From: Gelidibacter salicanalis
GTDB taxonomy: Bacteria > Bacteroidota > Bacteroidia > Flavobacteriales > Flavobacteriaceae
NCBI RefSeq assembly: GCF_016469035.1
Contig: NZ_JAEHJZ010000035.1
Location: forward strand, 18,675-82,674
DNA: 64,000 nucleotides
Direction: 5' to 3'
Both the position numbers and the translations under genes were made by a program. Below the pieces are notes generated by a model. It was given only the letters and a program-made list of their open reading frames with translations, had not been told where the DNA came from and did not search any database. Within the stretch, counting starts at the first letter, position 1. Every line of letters starts with the position of its first letter. Of this stretch, positions 37,865 to 44,897 are shown one piece after another.

Positions 37865-38962
37865 ATGGAAAAGACCACACTAAAACTAACGCGAAAAATC
37901 CAGCTCTTGGTAGACCTCCCCACCAAGGAAGAACGAAAGGCGGCACTGGATATGCTCTACCAATGGCAGAACAGATGCTTTAGGGCAGCTAACCTTATCG
38001 TTACCCATCTGTATGTACAGGAAATGATCAAGGAGTTCTTTTATCTATCGGAAGGCATAAAGTACAAACTGACTGATGAAAAAAAAGACGAATCCGGCAT
38101 CTTGCAACGTTCGCGAATCAACACCACCTATCGTGTGGTATCAGACCGCTTTAAGGGTGAAGTCCCCACAAACATATTATCAAATCTGAGTAATACCTTG
38201 CTTGCCTCCTTTAATAAAAATAGACCGGAATATTGGAGTGGCGAACGTTCCCTACAAAACTTCAGACGGGACATGGCATTTCCATTTGGCAAGGAGTGTA
38301 TTAGTAAGTTGACGTTTGATGCCGAAAGAAATGCGTTCTGCTTTAGGTTGTTCCAGATTCCTTTTCGCACCTATTTAGGGAAGGATCATAGTGACAAACG
38401 GAAACTGCTCGAACGTGTCATAAAAGGAGAGACCAAACTTTGTATGTCACACATCAAACTGAAGGATGGCAAAATTTTCTGGCTCCCAATCTTCGAGATT
38501 GAGAAGGAAAACCACGTCCTAAAAGCGGAGGTAATTGCAGAGGCCTCATTGTCCATAGAATATCCCATTGTCGTAAAGGCCAATAACACCAAGCTTACCA
38601 TTGGCACCAAAGAAGAGTTTCTGTACAGGAGGCTAGCCATACAGGCAGCCCAGAATAGAGCACAGGTTGGAGCCGCCTTTTCCAGATCGGGCAAAGGAAT
38701 CAAAAGAAAATTAAAGGCCGTGGATAGGCTCAGTGACGCAGAAAGTAAATATGTCCGCCATCGTATACATGTTTATAGCAGACGGCTGATCGACTTTTGC
38801 ATAAAGAATCAGGCAGGAACACTCCTAATATTAAATCTTGAGGACCAGGTTGAATTAGCTAAAGAGGAAGCGTTTGTATTAAGGAATTGGAGCTATTATG
38901 ACTTGATGGCCAAAATAAAATACAAGGCTGAAAAAGCTGGTATTGAAATTATTGTCGATTGA
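37865..38962 (+). CDS. Nuclease-dead TnpB/Cas12f-like protein
   Basis: 365 residues from the ATG at 37865 (a TTG at 37856 would overlap the sigma gene). N-terminal ~1-220 has the REC/WED-type layout; DGKIFWLPIFEIEK is a typical WED strand pair. The RuvC part starts near 235: where active proteins have GIDLG, this has IEYPIVVKANN, so the first catalytic aspartate is lost. The bridge-helix-like basic stretch (GKGIKRKLKAVDRL), a RuvC-II-like ILNLEDQ and the family end NWSYYDLMAKIKYKAEKAGIEIIVD follow. The protein then stops exactly where the CxxC zinc finger and RuvC-III DxNAA should come. It should still bind guide RNA and DNA but not cut. Confidence 0.82.
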   Translation: MEKTTLKLTRKIQLLVDLPTKEERKAALDMLYQWQNRCFRAANLIVTHLYVQEMIKEFFYLSEGIKYKLTDEKKDESGILQRSRINTTYRVVSDRFKGEVPTNILSNLSNTLLASFNKNRPEYWSGERSLQNFRRDMAFPFGKECISKLTFDAERNAFCFRLFQIPFRTYLGKDHSDKRKLLERVIKGETKLCMSHIKLKDGKIFWLPIFEIEKENHVLKAEVIAEASLSIEYPIVVKANNTKLTIGTKEEFLYRRLAIQAAQNRAQVGAAFSRSGKGIKRKLKAVDRLSDAESKYVRHRIHVYSRRLIDFCIKNQAGTLLILNLEDQVELAKEEAFVLRNWSYYDLMAKIKYKAEKAGIEIIVD

Positions 38963-38974
38963 CAAATTATATAA

Positions 38975-39080
38975 CGAGGGTGCTTGTAAACCCGTAGGGT
39001 GAGGTCATTGGCACTCACTGAATGCGTAAAGCATATACAACGCGTGGGCTCACTTTTTATGATAAGCCTGAACTAATGAT
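38975..39080 (+). ncRNA. Candidate guide RNA downstream of the Cas12f-like gene
   Basis: It begins 12 bp after the stop codon. Stems: GGGT/ACCC (38978-38981, 38990-38993), GTGAG (38999-39003) able to pair with CTCAC at 39014 or 39049, and ATGC-GTAAA-GCAT (39022-39034). It then has GCGTGGGCTCACTT (39042-39055), identical to 36868-36881. In Cas12-type guides the scaffold is 5' and the guide 3', so the guide would be about TTTATGATAAGCCTGAACTA (39056-39075). Scaffold limits are approximate. Confidence 0.55.
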
Positions 39081-39284
39081 TTAACAAAAAATTACGGATT
39101 TATTATTCGTTATCAGAGGGACGATACGAAATAATCGTATTTTCCCAAATGGAATCTCATGGGCGTGAGCAGGAAACCCGTTTTGCTCTCGACTTGAACC
39201 ATCTTGTGCCCACATTTTGCATCATCTGAACCCTCCAGAATATAACGTCAAGTGGGCATACTAATTATGGTATGTTTTCTTTGT

Positions 39285-39735
39285 AATAATTTACTTATTA
39301 TATCCTGAGCGTTTTCCTTTTATGGTACTGCTGAATTTCGCTTTTTCTTTAGCCCTCCAATATAATCCTAACAACGAGAACACAACAAACTATCATCTAC
39401 ATCTCCAATTTACTTCCCATAGTGCCTATCGCTGTTACCTTACGGATACTACATCCAAAATTTCGATCGAGTAAGGACTTATAAAAGGGAGGCACGACCG
39501 GTTATGCAGTCTGTCTCGAGCTAAATTTTAAACTTTGTGGAGAAATGGAATGGTGATCTCTTGTTAAGCGGACGCTATTCCAAAGTTGACCAATCTCAAT
39601 TGCGAGAAATCATTATTAAAATACTGACCGAATCTTTATACGGAAAATCCTAAACTTTGGAATTGGGTCCAAGACTTTTTTAATGAAGCGCTTTGCCCGT
39701 AATGGAGCTTTTCGCGAAATGGAGTGGCAATGGGC
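39285..39735. repeat. Island repeat, copy B
   Basis: Partner of 24565-25015, in the same orientation. Differences between copies include all base types (for example TTTCGG/TTACGG, GCATCT/ACATCC), so they are ordinary drift. The inverted repeat around the core is kept (AAAATTTCGATCGAG / CTCGAGCTAAATTTT). A small ORF at 39693-39908 begins inside the repeat and is not trusted. From 39736 to 40007 no gene is seen. Confidence 0.75.
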
Positions 39736-40007
39736 TGAAAGGACCAAACGCTAAATCGAAAAATTTATGGAAGGTATGGAGCAGACTTGAATTCAAAGTT
39801 GATTTGACAATGTATTTCGATCAGTTGCCAAAAAATCTTGGGAAATACCAGAAATACATTTTTCTCTTCGGAAGGCAGAATCCTGCTTGGTTCTTTAACG
39901 CATACTAAAAATCCTTAGAAGATATTATTTCCTATAATTATCTTAATTTATGGATATGCTCTCAATTCTTTTTATATGAATTCCAATTCAATAACATGGT
40001 CAGTAAT

Positions 40008-41510
40008 TTAAACTAGCCAAAATGGCTTACCATATAACCTCATTATTGGCCATTCAAGAATATTTTCATAAGGATATTCCTTAATGGCATTTCTTATCAT
40101 TTGTTGATTTGCCTTGCCCAATAATAATTTACAGCATAATTCAAATACCTTAGATTCTTTATTTCTATTTAAAACTTCTACAATTTGGATCTCTGCTTTA
40201 TCGGACATAGGAATATTCCTATGTCTAACTATTTGGTAAAAATTGACCAAAGCTATATCCTTATGGATTTGGTCAGGAGCGGTGTGATAATAAGATTGTG
40301 CAAAATCCTTCACCCTATCCCAATTTATTTTGCCTTCAATACCCAAATGTATTAAATCCAGTAAATGTTCTTCAGAATTAGTAAAAAAATTAGATGCTTG
40401 TTCATTTCTTTGTTGAATACTTCTAATTAAAATATTTAAATTATTTTCTCCAATGCCAAAAGTTTTTATTTTCAAATTCAAGTCATCTGATAATCCACTT
40501 TTATTGAATCCTTTCAAGTCTCTGTCTAATTGATAAACCCATTCAAAAAAAGCAATAGAAAGATTCTCATCACTGTTCCATTTATCAGCAAAATTGTCGG
40601 GATCCTCTCCGAATTTCGGAATGTCTGCAGGATTTCGAATGAGCCATTTCTCATTTTCATAATCCAATATATTATCAACCTCTAAATATCCATATCTAAC
40701 TAAAAATTTATGCCTCTTCTTTACGTAATTAATAAAATCTTGTATTGTATTAAGTATGTTATTGCTTTTATTTACTTTGGTCGTTATTGTCGTAATTATT
40801 ATAGAAATTGGCCGATTGTCCTTTTTTGAAAAACCAACATCTCGATGACGTTTCATTATTTGAATAGCACGTTGTAATGCAGTCCTGATTAACTGTTTAG
40901 GCACATTTTCAACTGTTGAAAATAATTCCCTATTAGATTCGAATATTGCCCTTTTTTCAGTTTGAATAAATTCTGTAGAATAAACATTCTTTGATTTAAA
41001 CCAGTAATAGTAGCCTTTAGGATTACATGTCGACCAAGTATATCTATTATTTTCTTGGTTGGTAATATCAATTTTGTATGCTACATCACTATTCGATGGC
41101 AATGCTGGCAAAATATCAATATGAAATCCAGGACGCCCCTCTTCAGAAGCGTATTTAATAGTCCAGCATCTTCTACCTTCATCATCAAGCATTCTTTTAT
41201 AATCGCTATTTTCTTTTAATCTATTGCCAATATCATTTTTTAAAACTTTTGCATATTTTGACGGATTAATTTTAGTAAGTTCACATACTTGATCAATATC
41301 AAATTCTCCATCTTTATCATCCTTATATGGACGAACTACGGTGCCTAATCTAAATGAACCTTGTAAGTATACGTCTGGATGGCACCCAGACTCGTAAGTT
41401 CCGCCTTTTAACCAATTTTTTGTACTATTAAACCGTTCCTGAGCTTTCTTAAAATCTGAGGGTGATATATCCAAATACTGTGAGATTTGATGTAAAATTT
41501 CTTCTTCCAT
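40008..41510 (-). CDS. Second CD-NTase of the CBASS locus
   Basis: 500 residues. The nucleotidyltransferase signature is complete: GSFRLGTVVRP (about 50-60), EFDIDQVCEL (two catalytic Asp), and GFHIDILPALP with the third. These enzymes make cyclic di- or trinucleotide alarms in response to phage. It follows the patatin gene by 10 bp and is last in the operon. Having a second cyclase in a CBASS operon is unusual. It is only distantly like the one at 43029 and carries an additional ~150-residue helical C-terminus (LLDLIHLGIEGKINWDRVKDFAQ...) that could be an inhibitor/sensor or effector-related domain. Confidence 0.85.
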   Translation of the reverse strand: MEEEILHQISQYLDISPSDFKKAQERFNSTKNWLKGGTYESGCHPDVYLQGSFRLGTVVRPYKDDKDGEFDIDQVCELTKINPSKYAKVLKNDIGNRLKENSDYKRMLDDEGRRCWTIKYASEEGRPGFHIDILPALPSNSDVAYKIDITNQENNRYTWSTCNPKGYYYWFKSKNVYSTEFIQTEKRAIFESNRELFSTVENVPKQLIRTALQRAIQIMKRHRDVGFSKKDNRPISIIITTITTKVNKSNNILNTIQDFINYVKKRHKFLVRYGYLEVDNILDYENEKWLIRNPADIPKFGEDPDNFADKWNSDENLSIAFFEWVYQLDRDLKGFNKSGLSDDLNLKIKTFGIGENNLNILIRSIQQRNEQASNFFTNSEEHLLDLIHLGIEGKINWDRVKDFAQSYYHTAPDQIHKDIALVNFYQIVRHRNIPMSDKAEIQIVEVLNRNKESKVFELCCKLLLGKANQQMIRNAIKEYPYENILEWPIMRLYGKPFWLV

Positions 41511-41520
41511 AAAGTTAATT

Positions 41521-42573
41521 TTAATAAAAATGGCTCTTTAATATGTGACTACCCTTTTCATGAAACTCTACCATAGCTAATTCTGCAAAATTCTTTATCC
41601 TTTGAGGTCTTTTCTCATCCATTTCAATATAATCATCCTCACATAGAATTACATTAATGCGATCGTATACAAAATTAGGGTTATCAATTTCTGTCTTGTC
41701 TATACCTTGGTGTAAGAGACTAATATAATTTTCTACCAACTGTGACTGGCTTTGCATAAATAAATCTATCAATCTTTTTCTGCCATTTTTTACCATCCAA
41801 TAATAGAGACCCCATTTTTTTCTCTCTGAGTCCCCTTCAGTGAATTTTTTATAACCAGTGCCTATGGATAAAACCTCCAAATCCTTTAAATCCTTTCCAA
41901 ATGCTTTCAATCCTTCAATCACGCCAATTAAAGTAGGATTATTCGCCATTATACCACCATCTACTTTATTATTAAATGGTCTATGCATGCCATCTAAATC
42001 TAAATATTCAGAAGAGTAAGGATCAAAATATGTTGGAGCCGCTGATGTTGCCATTGCAGCCTTGTAGGCCGGGATATGTAAATCTCTTTTAAAACTAGGA
42101 TGGTAAGGAGATTTAAGAACGCTCGGATTCCCCTTAATCATATCATATATTGGAATGGCAACGTGTGTCAAACAGTCATTTAGTCTTGGGTCATCATCAC
42201 CTTGAAAATATTCTTTAAATTTATTTCTGACCAAATCTTCTAATACTTCTCTTTTATGCGTAGCCCAAAAGATTTGCCTAAAAAAAGAATAGATTTTTCC
42301 TAGTTTAGAATACTTTGTCTTTCTGAATATTTTATCAGCGTTCTCTATATAAAGCTCATATATTTCTTGTGCAGGTATCCCAAGAGATAAAGCTAATGCA
42401 ATAATTCCTCCTGTTGATGTGCCAGTTATTAATTGAAAATGGTCTTTAATTTTAGTTTTGCCATCATTCCTTTTAGCCAACTCTTGCTCTATCAAGGACA
42501 AATAATATGCAGGAAAGACTCCTTTGATTCCTCCTCCATCAATGGAGAGAATTTTAAATTTTTCGTTATTCAT
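41521..42573 (-). CDS. capV: CBASS patatin-like phospholipase effector (CapV-like)
   Basis: 350 residues. Patatin motifs: oxyanion hole DGGGIKG (about 11-17), nucleophile elbow GTSTGG (about 51-56) and the DGGIMANNP segment giving the catalytic Asp. In CBASS, a cyclic nucleotide made by the CD-NTase switches on this lipase, which degrades the inner membrane and kills the infected cell. The gene overlaps the E2-like gene by 8 bp and sits between two CD-NTase genes. Confidence 0.93.
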   Translation of the reverse strand: MNNEKFKILSIDGGGIKGVFPAYYLSLIEQELAKRNDGKTKIKDHFQLITGTSTGGIIALALSLGIPAQEIYELYIENADKIFRKTKYSKLGKIYSFFRQIFWATHKREVLEDLVRNKFKEYFQGDDDPRLNDCLTHVAIPIYDMIKGNPSVLKSPYHPSFKRDLHIPAYKAAMATSAAPTYFDPYSSEYLDLDGMHRPFNNKVDGGIMANNPTLIGVIEGLKAFGKDLKDLEVLSIGTGYKKFTEGDSERKKWGLYYWMVKNGRKRLIDLFMQSQSQLVENYISLLHQGIDKTEIDNPNFVYDRINVILCEDDYIEMDEKRPQRIKNFAELAMVEFHEKGSHILKSHFY

Positions 42574-43039
42574 CCTTAAAAATTTTATCTAATGTTTCAT
42601 TTGGATACTCATTATGTCCACCACCATACCATTTCCCTTCAGCTAACCAAAGCTCGTAATAATATAACCATTCACTCGCCCAAGGAATGATTGTATTTAC
42701 AATTCTCATATTTGGCTTCCATTCCCGTTTTGAAGGCGAATACAAGCATAACTTTTGCTTGTCCGAATCATAAACATGTGGTAGTTTTTTTCTGTTCGGT
42801 GCTAATTTTAGAATTTTGTCAATTACATAGACTTCAGTGTATAAATTCCTTTTGTAAATAATCTTTATTTTATATTTTTCACTTAAGGGTGTTGGCTGCA
42901 ATTCTATAGATATTTCAAAACTATTCCAGCTTTTCTTTAGAACCTTTGTATTTGGGAAAGCCTGCTTTAATATTTGCAGTTGTAGATAAGCAGGCATTCC
43001 AAAATGTTTTTTCTTTCTTCTGAAGAATTTACTTGCCAT
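42566..43039 (-). CDS. CBASS E2-like ubiquitin-conjugating-fold protein
   Basis: 157 residues from the ATG at 43039; the TTG at 43051 is an alternative. LPHVYDSDKQKLCLYSPSKR holds the probable catalytic Cys, and IIPWASEWLYYYELWLAEGKW followed by GGGHNEYP is the typical end of the E2-like protein of type II-short CBASS. It is thought to conjugate or prime the CD-NTase through its C-terminus; no E1 or JAB gene is present, which defines the short type. It overlaps the CD-NTase gene by 11 nt and the patatin gene by 8 nt. Confidence 0.85.
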   Translation of the reverse strand: MASKFFRRKKKHFGMPAYLQLQILKQAFPNTKVLKKSWNSFEISIELQPTPLSEKYKIKIIYKRNLYTEVYVIDKILKLAPNRKKLPHVYDSDKQKLCLYSPSKREWKPNMRIVNTIIPWASEWLYYYELWLAEGKWYGGGHNEYPNETLDKIFKDE

Positions 43040-44312
43040 CTTTCCCCTCAAAATTGTGTTCTAGCACTTTCGAACCTACAGCACCTAAAAAACCTGTTTC
43101 TGTTGCCATTTTTCTACGACCCACATTTCTCTCCATAGTACTTACTTTACCATAATTAGCAAAAGCTTTATTGGTTACTGTTTTCCCATACATATCAGAC
43201 ATAGACTCACTTATATTTTGCAAACCTACACCCTGACTATTTCGAAGAATCTTTAGGTCTTCCTCAAGTTTGTCTAGCCATAAATAAAAATAGTCTTCTT
43301 TTTGTTTCACAAAACTCCACTTATCAGCGAAATTTTCTCCTGCATTATCCTCACTTGGCATATTAACTGGATTAGCAACCCATTTTTCCAATTTACCGGT
43401 TTCTGGATTTTCTCTTTCCTCAATTAAACCTCTCATTTTCATGACAATATTCGTGTACGCATCAATGATGTTTTCACTTTTGTCATATGCTCTACTCGCT
43501 AAGGTTGTTATGATTATTGAAATAGGCTTATTCTCACTATCGAATTTCTCTGAAGAAAACATAATATCTCTATGTCTTTTCAAAAGTTGAACTACCCTTT
43601 GCAACGGTAATTTTTCAGACTCAAAAACCCTAATTGGATCCACGGACTCCTTTAAACTAAAAATTCGTTCACTGCTCAATAAAGCCTTTTCAAAAAACCA
43701 TTTTGCATACCCGAAAGGATTGCTTTTTAGCCAATTTTCTACATCTCTATCTGTGTTATAACCATTTTTTTCCCTGTCAGTGATTCTCATAGCCAAATTG
43801 TCTGTATCCAAACCGCTTCCTGTTCCGAAACTCTTTTCTAAGAGTATGGTTAGTCCTTCGTCTGCAAAAGAGGGTAAAATGTCCATATGATAACCAGCCG
43901 CATCAGCATATTTCAAAGTCCAACATCTTCTACCACCTTCCTCATAATATTCCTTATCGTCGTATTCCATTAACATATAGTCATATGTGCCGTGTTCTTT
44001 AAGTCTATTACCAATAGACTGTTTTAAATCCCTTTGACTCCACGAATCTGGCTTTCTGTTTAATCTACATACTAAGTCTACATCAATGTCACCATCTTCA
44101 CAGATTGGTTTTATCAATGTTCCCAACATAAAAGACCCCTGAGGTATAATTTTAGGACTAAATTCTTTGAGTGGTGAGGTTTCATCTGCTAACCAATTAC
44201 CTACCGTTTCGTAGCTTTTTACTACCTCTTCATATTGTGTTCTAGAAATATCAAGCTCTTTACCTAATCCTTTTAAAATCTTGCTAATTTCGGTTTTATA
44301 TACAATTTCCAT
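43029..44312 (-). CDS. CBASS CD-NTase (first cyclase)
   Basis: 427 residues. GSFMLGTLIKP (about 59-69), DGDIDVDLVCRL (catalytic Asp pair) and GYHMDILPSF (third Asp) are present, so the enzyme should be active. The C-terminus ends LEHNFEGKDGK, close to the exposed C-terminal (H-x-F-x-G) tail of CD-NTases that E2-type partners join to targets. It is the standard CBASS cyclase, with the E2-like gene directly behind it in an 11-nt overlap. Confidence 0.92.
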   Translation of the reverse strand: MEIVYKTEISKILKGLGKELDISRTQYEEVVKSYETVGNWLADETSPLKEFSPKIIPQGSFMLGTLIKPICEDGDIDVDLVCRLNRKPDSWSQRDLKQSIGNRLKEHGTYDYMLMEYDDKEYYEEGGRRCWTLKYADAAGYHMDILPSFADEGLTILLEKSFGTGSGLDTDNLAMRITDREKNGYNTDRDVENWLKSNPFGYAKWFFEKALLSSERIFSLKESVDPIRVFESEKLPLQRVVQLLKRHRDIMFSSEKFDSENKPISIIITTLASRAYDKSENIIDAYTNIVMKMRGLIEERENPETGKLEKWVANPVNMPSEDNAGENFADKWSFVKQKEDYFYLWLDKLEEDLKILRNSQGVGLQNISESMSDMYGKTVTNKAFANYGKVSTMERNVGRRKMATETGFLGAVGSKVLEHNFEGKDGK

Positions 44313-44315
44313 ATC

Positions 44316-44546
44316 TTATCCTTTTGATTTTTTAGGGTCCATCGATCTCGGGTAGGTACGTTCTTCTTGAAAACCTCCTGAATTTTTGTGGATCTTGAGA
44401 GAACCACCACCTTGATTTTGAATAAAATCTCTTGCAGTTTTAATAGCCTCTGGCTTGTTTGCATCAATAACTTTAGAAGCGCGCTGCGCATTCTCTTTCT
44501 TTAGTTTGTACACGCCATCATCGTGTACTAAATGAAAATTCTTCAT
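44316..44546 (-). CDS. DUF2188 family small protein
   Basis: 76 residues. FHLVHDDGVYKLKKENAQRASKV, then AIKTARDFIQNQGGGSLKIH and a Pro/Arg-rich tail, is the compact DUF2188 pattern (H-V-x-x-x-x-x-W-x-V-K...A...A...I.A.N.G..L.IH). The function of the family is unknown. Its stop is 3 bp before the CBASS CD-NTase start, so it is the first gene of that operon. It may be a leader cofactor of CBASS here. Confidence 0.85.
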   Translation of the reverse strand: MKNFHLVHDDGVYKLKKENAQRASKVIDANKPEAIKTARDFIQNQGGGSLKIHKNSGGFQEERTYPRSMDPKKSKG

Positions 44547-44574
44547 TTAATTTAGTTTTAATTTTGTAACAACG

Positions 44575-44588
44575 ATTACGGACGTAAT
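44575..44588. promoter_or_regulatory. Palindrome upstream of the CBASS operon
   Basis: ATTACG-GA-CGTAAT is a perfect 14-bp palindrome with a 2-nt centre, 29 bp before the first ATG of the CBASS operon (44546). It is placed like an operator or promoter-overlapping site. Confidence 0.4.
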
Positions 44589-44618
44589 TACTTAAACCGC
44601 GAAAGAAATCTGGATATT

Positions 44619-44648
44619 TTGTGAAAAGAATCTTTGGTGTTATATTTG
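44619..44648 (+). promoter_or_regulatory. Strong Bacteroidota-type promoter for a small RNA
   Basis: TTG at 44619-44621, exactly 19 nt, then TATATTTG at 44641-44648 matches the TTG-N19-TAnnTTTG consensus of the Bacteroidota housekeeping sigma factor without mismatch. It points right, away from CBASS and towards the structured segment at 44655-44735. Confidence 0.75.
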
Positions 44649-44654
44649 CACCAT

Positions 44655-44735
44655 AAAATAATGAGTAGTACTCTTTGCGTTTTACTACTCACTTGATTTA
44701 AAAAGTCCTTCCGGTCGAATGTTGGGACTTTTTTC
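44655..44735 (+). ncRNA. Small RNA gene of unknown function
   Basis: It starts about 7 nt after a consensus promoter. An 8-bp perfect hairpin GAGTAGTA (44663-44670) / TACTACTC (44683-44690) is followed by an intrinsic terminator AAAAAGTCC (44700-44708) / GGACTTTTT (44725-44733). No ORF fits inside. So an RNA of ~80 nt is made, opposite to both flanking operons. It matches no RNA family that I recognise. The rest of 44547-44897 has no gene. Confidence 0.7.
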
Positions 44736-44897
44736 ATGCTTAACAATGAGGCAATTAACTTTCCATATTGTTAAAATTATCTTAAATTGACAAGGTGTCA
44801 TAATTAGCTATCTAAAAAATGTCAAATACAGATTAACGGTTTTAAAAACGCGATAACTTACATTTCATTTCCACGTATGTCGCTGACATATTTACAG

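Noticed and set aside
37865-38962. Active TnpB transposon nuclease or IS605-family element
   Set aside because: No TnpA gene or transposon ends are seen; the RuvC-I aspartate and zinc-finger end are missing; a sigma gene is fused to it by overlap.
24565-39735. Template/variable repeat pair of a diversity-generating retroelement
   Set aside because: A reverse transcriptase is present, but differences between the copies are of all base types, not adenine-specific; the RT is 13 kb away and no variable-protein gene ends in either copy.
39693-39908. 71-codon plus-strand gene
   Set aside because: It starts inside repeat copy B, has no counterpart in copy A and no recognisable domain.
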